A stretch of 64,000 nt of DNA from Bradyrhizobium diversitatis (GTDB lineage Bacteria > Pseudomonadota > Alphaproteobacteria > Rhizobiales > Xanthobacteraceae), in assembly GCF_016031635.1 (NCBI RefSeq), contig NZ_JACEGD010000010.1, forward strand, positions 1-64,000, read 5' to 3'. Of this stretch, positions 17,240-26,644 are shown piece after piece (positions within the stretch are counted from its first letter, which is position 1; each line of letters starts with the position of its first letter). Position numbers and translations under genes: made by a program. A model generated the notes under the pieces. The model was not told the origin of the DNA. It ran no database searches and saw nothing but the letters and a program-made list of their open reading frames with translations.

Positions 17240-18160
17240 ATGCCGGTCGTGGTCGCGGCGCTGCTGCCGGTCTTCATCCTCATCGTGCTCGGTGTCGTGC
17301 TGAAGCACAGCCTGATGCGTCTCGACACGCAATGGCACGGGCTGGAGCAGCTGACCTATTTCGTGCTGTTTCCGATGCTGCTGATCCAGACCCTGGTCAA
17401 GGCCGACCTCTCCAGGGTGCCGGTCGCCGGCGTCGGCGGCGCGCTGCTGCTGTCGGCGCTCGCGATGTCGCTGCTCTGTCTCGCGCTGCGGCCGGCCTTG
17501 TCGCGGCTCGGCATCGATGGCCCCGCCTTCACGTCGATCTTCCAGGGTGCGACGCGGTGGCAGACCTTCGTTGCGCTGTCGATCGCCGCCAACATGTTCG
17601 GCGATCTCGGGCTGGCGCTCGCCTCCGTGGCCATGGTCGCGATCATCCCGCTGGTCAACGTGTTCAGCGTCTCGGTGCTCGCTCGTTACGCCGCACAGGA
17701 GAAGCGATGCCCGCGCGCCATCGCCATGACGGTGATCCGCAATCCACTGATCTGGGCCTGCGCAATCGGCCTTGCCGTCAATCTGATGCACCTGCCGTTG
17801 CCAAAAATCTGGCACGAGGTGGCGGACGCGCTGAGCCGGTCCTCGCTCGCCATCGGCCTGCTCGTCACCGGCGCGGGGTTGCATCTGAAAGGCCTGTTGC
17901 GTCCCAGCCTGGGCGCAGCCATCGGCGTCGGCCTGAAGCTGGTGCTGATGCCCGCGCTCGCGCTGGGGCTCGCGGCCTGGTTCGGCATCACCGGCAACAG
18001 CCTCGCGATCGTCGCGATCTGCGCGGCCGTGCCGACCTCGCCCAGCGCCTATGTGCTGGCCCGCCAGATGGGCGGCGACGCGCCGTTGCTGGCGCAGATC
18101 ATCACGCTGCAAACGATCCTGGCGGCAATCACGATGCCGATCGCGATCGCGCTGGCCTAG
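17240..18160 (+). CDS. AEC-family (auxin efflux carrier-like) membrane transporter
   Basis: The 306-residue protein has about ten hydrophobic segments in two halves. It begins PVVVAALLPVFILIVLGVVL and has GATRWQTFVALSIAANMFG, the helix-breaking region expected in this family. The second half contains LAIGLLVTGAGLHL and ends PTSPSAYVLARQMGGDAPL and AAITMPIAIALA. These carriers export or exchange small organic acids. It follows ruvX by three bases. The family is clear, the substrate is not. Confidence 0.9.
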   Translation: MPVVVAALLPVFILIVLGVVLKHSLMRLDTQWHGLEQLTYFVLFPMLLIQTLVKADLSRVPVAGVGGALLLSALAMSLLCLALRPALSRLGIDGPAFTSIFQGATRWQTFVALSIAANMFGDLGLALASVAMVAIIPLVNVFSVSVLARYAAQEKRCPRAIAMTVIRNPLIWACAIGLAVNLMHLPLPKIWHEVADALSRSSLAIGLLVTGAGLHLKGLLRPSLGAAIGVGLKLVLMPALALGLAAWFGITGNSLAIVAICAAVPTSPSAYVLARQMGGDAPLLAQIITLQTILAAITMPIAIALA

Positions 18161-18205
18161 GATTCTGGGTTACTTTGCTGCCCTCGCAACGACGGAGTAT
18201 GAGGC

Positions 18206-18976
18206 CTAGCTCCCCAGCCACATCGTCAGCACCACCGCGGTCAGATTGTTCAGCGCGTGGAGCACGATGGTGAGCCAGAGCGAGCCGGAGCGATAGCGCA
18301 TGTAGCCGAACCACAGGCCGATGGCGAGGACCTCGGTGAGGAAGTACAGGTCGTATTGCAGGTGCACGACCGTCCAGATCAGCGACGACAGCAGGATCGC
18401 CCCGGGCAGGCGCAGGAAGCTCGCCGACCAGCCGCGATAGAGGAAGCCTCGCGCCAGAATTTCTTCCGACATCGGCGCGGCCACGCTGAAAGCGAACAGG
18501 AGCAACAGGGCAGCGCCCTTGTCGCGTCCCGATTTCAACAGATCGGTCATGAAGCCCGGCGTCGCCTCGCGCCCGAGCGCGCGCGACATCGTCTCCCAGA
18601 CCAGCACGATCAGGATGAGGCCGACGGCGCCGAACAGCAGCTGCTTCCAGGTAGGCCAGTACAGCGCGAGATAATCGACGAAGGACGCCTTCTTGATGCG
18701 AATGGCGAGCCAGACCGCAAGAAGCGTCGCGGGCAGCCCCATGATGACCGAGAGCGCAAGTGTCTGGGGCTCGCGGCCGATGAGTTGGAGCGAAGAGAGG
18801 TCCATCGGAAGACCGCGCTGCGCCGCCAGCAGAAAGACGGCGCCGATCTGCCCGACGAACATCGCGACGAAGATGAAGACGCCCCACAGCGCCGTGCCCC
18901 AGAACATCCAGACACGAGGCGCGAGGTCCGCAGGCGCCGCTGTGATCGGCGGATGGTCGGGATTGAGGGAGTCCAT
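18206..18976 (-). CDS. CPBP-family intramembrane metalloprotease
   Basis: The 256-residue multi-pass membrane protein carries the three motifs of the CAAX/Abi (CPBP) family: MSEEILARGFLYRGW (EExxxR), SSLIWTVVHLQYDLYFL (the histidine of motif 2), and RYRSGSLWLTIVLHALNN (motif 3). The glutamates and histidines form an intramembrane active site. Members process prenylated proteins or act in bacteriocin self-protection, but the bacterial substrate is generally unknown. It faces the AEC gene tail to tail. A repeat lies just upstream. Confidence 0.9.
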   Translation of the reverse strand: MDSLNPDHPPITAAPADLAPRVWMFWGTALWGVFIFVAMFVGQIGAVFLLAAQRGLPMDLSSLQLIGREPQTLALSVIMGLPATLLAVWLAIRIKKASFVDYLALYWPTWKQLLFGAVGLILIVLVWETMSRALGREATPGFMTDLLKSGRDKGAALLLLFAFSVAAPMSEEILARGFLYRGWSASFLRLPGAILLSSLIWTVVHLQYDLYFLTEVLAIGLWFGYMRYRSGSLWLTIVLHALNNLTAVVLTMWLGS

Positions 18977-19000
18977 CAGGAGGCTTTCGTTAGAAATTCA

Positions 19001-19082
19001 CCGTCATTCCGGGGCGGTCCGAAGGACCGAACCCGGAATCTCGAGATTCCGGGTTCGCCCTTCAGGCGCCCCGGAATGACGG
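19001..19082. repeat. Palindromic intergenic repeat, family B, copy 1
   Basis: CCGTCATTCCGGGGCG at the left pairs with CGCCCCGGAATGACGG at the right. The centre, CCCGGAATCTCGAGATTCCGGG, is itself a near-perfect palindrome. The same element occurs at 21523-21609 and 56321-56450. Confidence 0.88.
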
Positions 19083-19091
19083 AACAAACAA

Positions 19092-20735
19092 TCACGGCAG
19101 CGCCCGTTCCAGCAGCGCGCGCACCTCGCCGCTGTCCAGCTCCACGGCGCCGTACATGCTGGCGTGATTGGCGGCGAGACGCGTGCTCGCGAACAATTCG
19201 GCGTTGTGCGGTGACACGCCATTGAGGGCCGCAGCCGCGGCAAGCAGCGCCAGCTTCTCGACGGCAAGGCGCGCGACGCGTTCGCCGTCGGCGCGGCGAA
19301 AAGTCTTGCCGATGAACGCGACCGCCTCACCGGCTCCCGGCAGGCCCTTGGTCTCGGCCGCCAGCGCCTGCAGCACCGTCATCGCCGCCTCCGGCTCGCG
19401 CGCGAGCGCGCGGAGCACGTCCAGGCACATCACGTTGCCCGAACCTTCCCAGATCGCGTTGACCGGCGACTCCCGACAGTGGCGGGCCAGGATGCCGTCC
19501 TCGACATAACCGTTGCCGCCGAGGCACTCCATCGCCTCGTAGAGGAACGGCGGCGCGCTCTTGCAGGTCCAGTATTTGATCGCGGGCGTCAGCAGCCGCA
19601 TATAGGCCGCCTCCGCCGCATCATGGGGCGTGCGGTCGAAGGCGCGGCAAAGCCGCATCACCAGGGCCGTGCAGGCCTCGACATGCAGCGCCATGTCTGA
19701 CAGCACGGCCTGCATCAGGGGCTGGTCGGCAAGATGCTTCTGGAACACGCTGCGGTGCCGCGCATGGTGCAGCGCATGCGCGAGCCCCGAGCGCATCAGC
19801 CCGACGGACGCAATCGCGCAATCCTGCCGCGTCAGCTGCACCATCTGGATGATGGTGCGGATGCCCTTGCCTTCCTCACCGATCCGCTCGGCATAGGCGC
19901 CGACGAACTCGACCTCGGACGAGGCGTTGGAGCGATTGCCGAGCTTGTCCTTCAGCCGCTGGAACTGGATGGCGTTGACCGAACCGTCCGGCGCGAAGCG
20001 CGGCATGAAGAAACAGGTCAGCCCACCATCTGCCTGCGCCAGCACCAGGAACGCATCGCACATCGGCGCCGACATGAACCATTTGTGACCGGTGATGCGG
20101 TAGCCGTCCCCCTCGCGCACGGCCCGCGTCATGTTGGCACGCACGTCGGTGCCGCCCTGCTTCTCGGTCATGCCCATGCCGAGCGTCATGCCGCGCTTCT
20201 GCCACCACGGCGCAAAGCTGGGATCGTAGCTCTTCGTCGACAGAACCGGCATCACGCGCGCGAGCAAGTCGGGCTGCATTGCCAGCGCCCCCACGGAGGC
20301 GCGCGTCATCGTGATCGGACAGAGGTGGCCGGTCTCGACTTGCGCGGCCATGTAGAATTTCGCGGCACGAATGACCTCGGCCGCATCGCCCGCTTGCCGT
20401 CCATCCACCGTCCAGGTCGAATTATGCACGCCCGCATGCGCACTGTGCGCCATCAGTTCGTGATAGGCGGGATGAAACTCGACCTGGTCGCGGCGATTGC
20501 CCTTGGCATCGAAGCTGCGCAGCTTCGGTGTGTTCTCGTTCGCGAGGCGCCCACGATCGGCCATCGCGGCCGAGCCCCATTGCTTGCCGAACGCCGACAG
20601 CTCGCGTTCGGCCGCCGCCCCGCCACTGGCCCTGACTGCTGCGACCAGCGGCAGGTCCGCGGCGAACAGGTCGACGTCCTCGAACGGCGGCGACTGGTTG
20701 AAGACCTCATGGGTCGCAAAGCTCGGCTGGGTCAT
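19092..20735 (-). CDS. AidB-type acyl-CoA dehydrogenase
   Basis: The 547 residues match the AidB branch of the acyl-CoA dehydrogenase superfamily. The start is EVFNQSPPFEDVDLFAADLP, then MTLGMGMTEKQGGTDVRANM (flavin-binding loop), GHKWFMSAPMCDAFLVLAQ, RLKDKLGNRSNASSEVEF and CLGGNGYVEDGILAR. The extra N-terminal and C-terminal segments give the longer length typical of AidB (about 540). AidB of E. coli is FAD-dependent, binds DNA and is induced by alkylation damage; others act as isovaleryl-type dehydrogenases. The physiological substrate here is open. It is monocistronic, flanked by repeats. Confidence 0.92.
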   Translation of the reverse strand: MTQPSFATHEVFNQSPPFEDVDLFAADLPLVAAVRASGGAAAERELSAFGKQWGSAAMADRGRLANENTPKLRSFDAKGNRRDQVEFHPAYHELMAHSAHAGVHNSTWTVDGRQAGDAAEVIRAAKFYMAAQVETGHLCPITMTRASVGALAMQPDLLARVMPVLSTKSYDPSFAPWWQKRGMTLGMGMTEKQGGTDVRANMTRAVREGDGYRITGHKWFMSAPMCDAFLVLAQADGGLTCFFMPRFAPDGSVNAIQFQRLKDKLGNRSNASSEVEFVGAYAERIGEEGKGIRTIIQMVQLTRQDCAIASVGLMRSGLAHALHHARHRSVFQKHLADQPLMQAVLSDMALHVEACTALVMRLCRAFDRTPHDAAEAAYMRLLTPAIKYWTCKSAPPFLYEAMECLGGNGYVEDGILARHCRESPVNAIWEGSGNVMCLDVLRALAREPEAAMTVLQALAAETKGLPGAGEAVAFIGKTFRRADGERVARLAVEKLALLAAAAALNGVSPHNAELFASTRLAANHASMYGAVELDSGEVRALLERALP

Positions 20736-20753
20736 CAGGATTCCTCGGCGCGT

Positions 20754-21512
20754 TCAGTTCCGGCGCGGCTGGATCGGGAAATCATAGGCCGCCCCGCCTG
20801 CCCCCGGCAGGGAAAAATGCCACCACTCCTTCGAATAGTTCACAAAGCCTTGCCTGGCCATGGCAGCGACCAGCCGCTTGCGCCAGGTGCGTTGCTCCGG
20901 ATTGATCGACGTTACAGCGGTATGCCCCTTCGCGTCGGTACAGTCGTAGCCTGTGCCCATGTCGACGCTGCCCTCCGGCGCGCGCATCGCGACCGGCGCC
21001 GTGCAGTCGGCATAGGTTTTCGACGGATCGTATTTGGCGGAATTGTCGGCCTTGAGATCGACCAGCGTGAGATCGAGCGCTGCACCCGTGGAATGCTGCG
21101 AGCGGTTCGCAATGTAGCCGAGGCGGAACAGCTCGGTCTTCGGAATGTTCGGATTGTAGCGCCGCTCGGCCGCCGTCTCATGACCGTTCTGCGACCATTT
21201 CACCATGTCGAGCGAGGCCCGCGCCGGCCGGTAGCAGTCGAACATTTTCAGCGACAGATTCTGCGCGGCCAGTTCCTGCTGGACCGCCTTCAGCCGCAGC
21301 CCCACCTCGCGCTTCACCACGCATTCGCCGGCGCCGTAGCCGGCGAGCGGACGGCCGACGAAATTGTTCGACGTGGCGTAGCGGATGTCCTGGATGATGC
21401 TGGGATCGATGTCGCGCAGGTACACGAAGCCGCCGGGGAGCGATTGGGCGGACGCGGATGAGATTAAGCTGAATGCTACAAGTGCGATCAAAATTAATCT
21501 GACGGCGCGCAT
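20754..21512 (-). CDS. Exported D-alanyl-D-alanine dipeptidase (M15 family)
   Basis: The 252-residue protein has a signal peptide (RAVRLILIALVAFSLISSASA, mature QSLPGGF). It then shows the M15D pattern: DPSIIQDIRYATSNNFVGRP, MFDCYRPARASLDMVKW, the zinc ligands in RSQHSTGAALDLTLVD (His and Asp) and the catalytic Glu with the third ligand His in KEWWHFSLPG. VanX/DdpX-type enzymes cleave D-Ala-D-Ala in the periplasm for recycling. The start at 21512 is set by the signal peptide; the frame continues upstream through a repeat and must not be used. It stands 18 bases after the acyl-CoA dehydrogenase start. Confidence 0.92.
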   Translation of the reverse strand: MRAVRLILIALVAFSLISSASAQSLPGGFVYLRDIDPSIIQDIRYATSNNFVGRPLAGYGAGECVVKREVGLRLKAVQQELAAQNLSLKMFDCYRPARASLDMVKWSQNGHETAAERRYNPNIPKTELFRLGYIANRSQHSTGAALDLTLVDLKADNSAKYDPSKTYADCTAPVAMRAPEGSVDMGTGYDCTDAKGHTAVTSINPEQRTWRKRLVAAMARQGFVNYSKEWWHFSLPGAGGAAYDFPIQPRRN

Positions 21513-21522
21513 CTGAATTTCC

Positions 21523-21609
21523 CTGTTATTCCGGGGCGGCGCGAAGAGCCGAACCCGGAATCTCGAGATTCCAGGCTCGATGCTTCGCATCGCCCCGGAA
21601 TGACGACAG
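21523..21609. repeat. Palindromic intergenic repeat, family B, copy 2
   Basis: The left arm TATTCCGGGGCG and right arm CGCCCCGGAATGACG enclose CCCGGAATCTCGAGATTCC. It sits immediately upstream of the dipeptidase gene, between divergent units. Confidence 0.85.
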
Positions 21610-21690
21610 GGAGACAGATCAGGGGATAACTCCCATCCCCGCCTTTGCCCCTTGCTCCCCCCGCCATCCGCCCCTATAGCTCTGCTTTTA

Positions 21691-22638
21691 ATGACATCGA
21701 AATCGACCTTCGTCCTCGGCCACCGGCATTTGCTGGGCATCGAGGGCCTTTCCGCGGCCGACATCAGCGGCCTCCTCGACCTGTCCGAAGAATATGTCGA
21801 GGTCAACCGCCAGGTTGACAAGAAGCGCACCGTCCTGCGTGGACGGACGCAGGTGAACCTCTTCTTCGAGGCGTCCACCCGGACCCAGTCCTCGTTCGAG
21901 CTCGCCGGCAAGCGGCTCGGCGCTGACGTCATGAACATGTCGGTATCCTCGTCCTCGATCCGCAAGGGCGAGACCCTGATCGACACCGCCGTGACGCTGA
22001 ATGCGATGCACCCGGACATCCTGGTGGTGCGCCATCACGCCTCCGGCGCGGTGGAACTGCTGGCGCGCAAGGTTGACGGTTCCGTGATCAATGCCGGCGA
22101 CGGCGCACACGAGCATCCGACGCAGGCGCTGCTCGACGCGCTCACCATCCGCCGCAACAAGGGCCGGATCGAGGGCCTCGTGGTCGCGATCTGCGGCGAC
22201 GTGCTGCATTCGCGCGTGGCCCGCTCCAACATCATCCTGCTCAACACCATGGGCGCCCGCGTCCGCGTCGTCGGGCCTTCCACCCTGCTGCCGACCGGCA
22301 TCGAGCGGATGGGCGTCGAGGTCGCGCGCGACATGCGCGAGGGTCTCGAGGGCGCCGACATCGTCATGATGCTGCGGCTGCAGCGCGAGCGCATGAACGG
22401 CTCCTTCGTGCCCTCGTCATCGGAGTATTTCCATTATTTCGGGCTCGACCAGAAGAAGCTCGCCTACGCCAAGCCGGATGCCCTCGTGATGCATCCGGGT
22501 CCCATGAACCGCGGCGTGGAGATCGACTCGATCGTGGCCGACGGCGCCCAGTCCCTGATCCGCGAACAGGTGGAGATGGGCGTCGCCGTGCGCATGGCCG
22601 TGCTGGAAGCGCTCGCCCGCAACCTGCCCAACGCGTGA
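21691..22638 (+). CDS. pyrB: Aspartate carbamoyltransferase catalytic subunit
   Basis: The 315-residue protein contains the carbamoyl-phosphate motif [54 protein letters not shown] and [13 protein letters not shown]. It catalyses the committed step of pyrimidine synthesis: carbamoyl phosphate plus aspartate to carbamoyl aspartate. Start MTSKSTF at 21691 matches the family; upstream codons encode unrelated Pro-rich sequence. The stop overlaps the start of the dihydroorotase-like gene, as in organisms where the two proteins form a joint ATCase complex. No pyrI gene is nearby. Confidence 0.97.
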   Translation: MTSKSTFVLGHRHLLGIEGLSAADISGLLDLSEEYVEVNRQVDKKRTVLRGRTQVNLFFEASTRTQSSFELAGKRLGADVMNMSVSSSSIRKGETLIDTAVTLNAMHPDILVVRHHASGAVELLARKVDGSVINAGDGAHEHPTQALLDALTIRRNKGRIEGLVVAICGDVLHSRVARSNIILLNTMGARVRVVGPSTLLPTGIERMGVEVARDMREGLEGADIVMMLRLQRERMNGSFVPSSSEYFHYFGLDQKKLAYAKPDALVMHPGPMNRGVEIDSIVADGAQSLIREQVEMGVAVRMAVLEALARNLPNA

Positions 22639-23945
22639 TGCCGATGCTGACCGATCGCCGCCCCATCCTGCTCGCCAATGCCCGCGTCGTCGATCCCTCT
22701 AGGGATTTCGACGGCATCGGCGACGTTCTCATTGCGGACGGCACCATCCGCGAGACCCGCCGCGGCATCGGCGCGGCCGGCGTCCCCGAGGGCACCGACA
22801 TCGTCAACTGCTCCGGCAAGATCGTGGCGCCGGGCCTGATCGACATGCGCGCCTTCGTCGGCGAGCCCGGCCTCAGCCATCGCGAGACCTTTGCCTCCGC
22901 GAGCCAGGCCGCCGCGACCGGCGGCATCACCACCATCATCTGCCAGCCCGCCACCTCTCCCGTCATCGACAATTCGGCAACCGTCGACTTCGTGATGCGC
23001 CGGGCCCGCGACACCGCGATCGTCAACATCCAGCCGATGGCGGCGCTGACAAAGGGCATGCACGGCGAGGAGATGACCGAGTTCGGCCTCCTGAAAGCAG
23101 CCGGCGCGGTCGCCTTCAGCGACGGCGACAAGAGCGTGACCAACGCGCAGGTCATGCGCCGCGCGCTGACCTACGCCCGCGACTTCGACGCGCTGATCGT
23201 GCATCACACCGAGGACCCCGATCTGGTCGGCGAAGGCGTGATGAACGAGGGCGAGTTCGCGACCCGGCTCGGCTTGATGGGCATCCCCAATGCTGCCGAA
23301 GCCGTGATGCTGGAGCGCGACCTGCGCCTCGTCGCCCTCACCGGCGGCCGCTACCATGCGGCCTCGCTGACCTGCATCGACTCCCTCGACATCCTCCAGC
23401 GCGCCCGCGACGCAGGGCTCGCGGTCAGCGCCTCGGTCTCGATCAACCATCTGGCGCTGAACGAGAACGACATCGGCCCCTATCGATCCTTCCTGAAGCT
23501 GTCGCCGCCGCTGCGGACCGAGGACGACCGCCGCGCGCTGGTGGCGGCGATCGCATCCGGCCTCCTCGACGTCATCATGTCCGACCACAATCCGCAGGAC
23601 GTCGAGGTCAAGCGCCTGCCGTTCGCGGAAGCCGCGCCCGGCGCCGTCGGGCTCGAGACCATGCTGCCAGCCGGCCTGCGGCTGGTGCATAATGGCGAAT
23701 TGGAGCTGAAGACGCTGATCCGGGCGATGTCGACCCGTCCGGCCGAGCTGCTCGGGCTGCCCGGCGGGACCCTGCGCGCCGGCAGCCCCGCCGATGTCAT
23801 CGTGATCGACCCCGACACGCCCTGGGTGGTCGATCCCGCAGACCTCAAATCACCCTGCAAGAACACCCCGTTCGACGAGGCCCGCTTTACAGGCCGCGTG
23901 GTGCGCACCATTGTCGGCGGCCGGACGGTCTATGAGCATGTCTGA
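22638..23945 (+). CDS. pyrC: Dihydroorotase-like protein, apparently lacking the HxH metal site
   Basis: The 435-residue protein belongs to the amidohydrolase superfamily and aligns with class I dihydroorotase: [62 protein letters not shown] and [22 protein letters not shown]. In active enzymes the first motif is DxHxHxREPG; here both histidines are replaced (DMRAF). This is the pattern of the PyrC-prime/PyrX proteins that stabilise PyrB without DHOase activity in Pseudomonas. The gene overlaps pyrB (TGATG), so the proteins are made together. Starts GTG 22635, ATG 22638 and ATG 22644 are all possible. An active dihydroorotase would have to be elsewhere. Confidence 0.9.
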   Translation: MPMLTDRRPILLANARVVDPSRDFDGIGDVLIADGTIRETRRGIGAAGVPEGTDIVNCSGKIVAPGLIDMRAFVGEPGLSHRETFASASQAAATGGITTIICQPATSPVIDNSATVDFVMRRARDTAIVNIQPMAALTKGMHGEEMTEFGLLKAAGAVAFSDGDKSVTNAQVMRRALTYARDFDALIVHHTEDPDLVGEGVMNEGEFATRLGLMGIPNAAEAVMLERDLRLVALTGGRYHAASLTCIDSLDILQRARDAGLAVSASVSINHLALNENDIGPYRSFLKLSPPLRTEDDRRALVAAIASGLLDVIMSDHNPQDVEVKRLPFAEAAPGAVGLETMLPAGLRLVHNGELELKTLIRAMSTRPAELLGLPGGTLRAGSPADVIVIDPDTPWVVDPADLKSPCKNTPFDEARFTGRVVRTIVGGRTVYEHV

Positions 23946-23992
23946 CATACGCGATCGTTCGACACGCGAATCCTGCCTTTGGAGCTGCCGTC

Positions 23993-24589
23993 ATGGGGCT
24001 TGAAGCATTTTTGCCGGTGGCCTTCGTCATCGGCTATCTCCTCGGCTCGATTCCGTTCGGGCTGATCCTGACCAAGCTCGCGGGCACGCAGGATATCCGC
24101 TCGATCGGCTCCGGCAGCATCGGCGCCACCAATGTGCTGCGCACGGGACGCAAGAGCCTTGCCGCGGGCACCCTGCTGTTCGATGCGCTCAAGGGCACCG
24201 TGGCCGTGGTGATCGCCGGCTACATCGCGGGGCCCAATGCCGCCATGGTGGCCGGGCTCGGCGCCTTCCTCGGCCACCTCTTCCCGGTCTGGCTCAAGTT
24301 CAAGGGCGGCAAGGGCGTCGCCGTCTATATCGGCGTCCTGCTTGGCCTGTTCTGGCCGGGCGCCATCGTGTTCTGCGTGCTCTGGCTGGCGACCGCCTTC
24401 ACCACCCGTTATTCCTCGCTCTCCGCGCTGGTGGCGGCGTTCATCACGCCCATGTTCCTGTGGTGGTTCGGCCACCTCGCATTGTCGGCGCTGACGGCGG
24501 TGCTGACGCTGCTCTTGTTCTACGCGCATCGCGAGAACATCCGGCGCCTGCAAACCGGCAAGGAAAGCCGGATCGGCGAGAAGGCCTAG
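23993..24589 (+). CDS. plsY: Acyl-phosphate:glycerol-3-phosphate acyltransferase
   Basis: The 198-residue integral membrane protein has the three PlsY signatures: [38 protein letters not shown] and [21 protein letters not shown]. It transfers the acyl group from acyl-phosphate to glycerol-3-phosphate, the first acylation in phospholipid synthesis, in the inner membrane. It lies 47 bases after the dihydroorotase-like gene and probably shares its transcript. A repeat follows three bases after the stop. Confidence 0.96.
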   Translation: MGLEAFLPVAFVIGYLLGSIPFGLILTKLAGTQDIRSIGSGSIGATNVLRTGRKSLAAGTLLFDALKGTVAVVIAGYIAGPNAAMVAGLGAFLGHLFPVWLKFKGGKGVAVYIGVLLGLFWPGAIVFCVLWLATAFTTRYSSLSALVAAFITPMFLWWFGHLALSALTAVLTLLLFYAHRENIRRLQTGKESRIGEKA

Positions 24590-24591
24590 CT

Positions 24592-24644
24592 AGAGCGCTT
24601 TAGAGCGAAGTGGATGCCGGTTCGCGTCAAGAAACCGCGTCAAA
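24592..24644. repeat. Dispersed repeat, family D, minus-orientation copy
   Basis: The reverse complement reads TTTGACGCGGTTTCTTGACG, then CGAACCGGCATCCACTTCG. It matches 41896-41948 and 43153-43203 closely. It lies directly after the plsY stop. Confidence 0.85.
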
Positions 24645-24805
24645 CAAGAATCTGAAGCCGGAAAAAGTACGGATATCGCCGCACACCTTCCGCATTATAT
24701 GCCAAATCCTGTTCGCAACTTCGGCACCGCTCGCTGCAGACAGTAGCGAACGGGTTCCATGCCTGTCATCCTGACACAGGAAACGGCGTTACGCGGTTGC
24801 TCAGA

Positions 24806-25996
24806 ATGAGCGAGATGATTGTCGACGCACATGACGGGGTTGGTTCGCTCAGTGCTTCCGGCAGCGCGGCAAGCCGGCTGCTCTCGGCGACCAATATCTG
24901 GTCCGATGCGTCGCCGCCCGCCCACGCGCCCGTTTCGCCGCAAGTGCCGCGGCCTGAGCCCGTCGTGCAGGCCGACGCTCCGCGTGACGTCGTGGTCCCC
25001 AAGGCTGCACCGGTCGCACTCCCGCAGGCGCGTTCCGGCCAATGGCCGCCGCGAAGACTCTCGCTCGCCCTCCAGGGCGGCGGCACCTTTGCCGCCTTCA
25101 CCTGGGGCGTGCTGGAGCGGCTGCTGGAAGAGCCCGACATCGCGATCGACACCGTCAGCGGCGCCAGCGCCGGCGCCATCAATGCGCTGCTGCTCGCCTG
25201 CGGGCTTGCTGAAGGCGGCCGCGAAGGCGCCCGCAGCCGGCTGAACCGGTTCTGGGTCCGGCTGATGCACGAGGCCTCGTTCCGCTCGCTGATGCTGGTC
25301 GGCGGCTTTTCGCCGGCGGGAAGTTCGGTCGCGTTCGGCCCGACGCTGCGCTCCGGGCAGTTCGATCCGTTCGATCTCGACCCGCTGCGGCAGGCGCTGG
25401 CTCGCGACATCAACTTTTCCATCTTGCGCGACGCGCGCTGCCCGAAGCTGCTGATCGCGGCGACGCGGATCCGCGACGGGCAGCAGCAGATCTTCGCCAA
25501 CGACGCCATCACCGCGGACGTCGCGCTGGCCTCGACCTGTCCGCCGCTGGTTCACTGCGCCGTCGAGATCGACGGCGAAGCCTATTGGGACGGTGGCTTC
25601 GGCGGCAATCCGCCGCTGCTGCGGCTGGTCCAGGAAACCGCGGCGACGGATCTGCTGCTCGTCCAGGTCACGCCGACCCGCGACAGCTATGTGCCGATCA
25701 CGCTTGCAGCGATCGACCGCAGGCTTGACCAGATCGTGGCCAACGCCGCCCTCAATGCCGAGATCGCGGCGATCGAATGGGCGCAGTCGTGCGCCACAGC
25801 ATCGCTGCGCCTCACCAGGATCGCGGCGGAAGACTCCGTTGACGGCCTGGCGCAGCGCTCATCGACCGATCTCGGCCGCGGCTTCATTCGCCTGCTGCAC
25901 CGGAACGGTCGCGAGGCCGCCGCGCGCTGGCTCGGGCAAGGCGCGGGTGCGACGCAGGGAGCCGCACCCGCGGCAGCCGAGCCGGCACTGGTCTGA
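24806..25996 (+). CDS. Patatin-like phospholipase
   Basis: The 396-residue protein has a Pro/Ala-rich N-terminal stretch of about 80 residues, then a patatin domain. Motifs are the oxyanion loop LALQGGGTFAAFTWGVLE, the nucleophile serine in SGASAGAINALLL (GxSxG) and the catalytic aspartate in YWDGGFGGNPPL. It uses a Ser-Asp dyad to hydrolyse acyl esters. No signal peptide is evident. Start ATG at 24806 is used; a TTG at 24797 is possible. Bacterial patatins serve in lipid turnover, and some are tied to polyhydroxyalkanoate granules, but nothing here decides that. Confidence 0.92.
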   Translation: MSEMIVDAHDGVGSLSASGSAASRLLSATNIWSDASPPAHAPVSPQVPRPEPVVQADAPRDVVVPKAAPVALPQARSGQWPPRRLSLALQGGGTFAAFTWGVLERLLEEPDIAIDTVSGASAGAINALLLACGLAEGGREGARSRLNRFWVRLMHEASFRSLMLVGGFSPAGSSVAFGPTLRSGQFDPFDLDPLRQALARDINFSILRDARCPKLLIAATRIRDGQQQIFANDAITADVALASTCPPLVHCAVEIDGEAYWDGGFGGNPPLLRLVQETAATDLLLVQVTPTRDSYVPITLAAIDRRLDQIVANAALNAEIAAIEWAQSCATASLRLTRIAAEDSVDGLAQRSSTDLGRGFIRLLHRNGREAAARWLGQGAGATQGAAPAAAEPALV

Positions 25997-26005
25997 TCCC
26001 TCGCC

Positions 26006-26602
26006 TCACGCGGCAAGGCTTGACCTGGCCGGCGCCTCACGCAACGGCTCGATCGCCAACCGATAGCCGACAAGGCGCGCCATCGGCGCAAGCACGGCGA
26101 ACAGCAGTTTTTGCAGCCAGATCGGCACGCCGGCCAGATACATGTGCTTGCGATAGGCGTGTAGCACCAGTGCGATCAGCAGGAAGTTCGGATCGCCGGC
26201 GCTGGAGAACCATTTGGGCTGCTTCGCCGTGAGCGTGACGAAATTGGCGAAGAAGCGCAGATGCTGCTGCGCCGGCGTGAACGAGACCTCGAGCTCGGCA
26301 CTACCCTCGCCGACGTTGGCGAAGTAGTGCGGCCGGCCGCGGGGTACGGTCACACCGCCGCCCGCCTCCACCACCTGCTCGCACCCGTCGACGACGATCT
26401 TGACGCGACCGCTCTTCACCGCGAAATGCTCGTCCGCGCCGGGATGGACATGCACCAGCGCATTGCCGCCGCCCGAGCCGCCCTTTTCGAGAATCACGCC
26501 GAACCGCGCGACGTCGAGATTGTCGAGCGGGCCGGAGAAGACGAACGTCTCCTTGTTGAAGGCATTGCGCAGCCGCGTGCCGCGGGCGATCTCGGTCAGC
26601 AT
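26006..26602 (-). CDS. Cupin-domain protein
   Basis: The 198 residues hold one cupin barrel: NALVHVHPGADEHFAVKSGRVKIVVDG (motif 1 with metal-ligand His and Glu) and GGGVTVPRGRPHYFANVGEG (motif 2 with His). The C-terminal half is helical and moderately hydrophobic (NFLLIALVLHAYRKHMYLAG, then LLFAVLAPMARLVGYRL), as in cupin proteins associated with membranes or small oxidoreductase systems. The function is unknown. The AraC gene lies 42 bases upstream on the same strand, so the two likely form an operon. Confidence 0.85.
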   Translation of the reverse strand: MLTEIARGTRLRNAFNKETFVFSGPLDNLDVARFGVILEKGGSGGGNALVHVHPGADEHFAVKSGRVKIVVDGCEQVVEAGGGVTVPRGRPHYFANVGEGSAELEVSFTPAQQHLRFFANFVTLTAKQPKWFSSAGDPNFLLIALVLHAYRKHMYLAGVPIWLQKLLFAVLAPMARLVGYRLAIEPLREAPARSSLAA

Positions 26603-26644
26603 GTTATGTCTCCTTACAGGTTCAGGAGACGCGCTGGTAGCGGC

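Noticed and set aside
16709..18112. A 467-codon minus-strand frame over ruvX and the AEC transporter
   Set aside because: Composition is dominated by Gln, Arg, Asp and His as expected for antisense of membrane-protein codons; no domain.
21513..22019. Extension of the dipeptidase upstream of 21512
   Set aside because: It would be encoded by a palindromic repeat and pyrB antisense, and the signal peptide begins at 21512.
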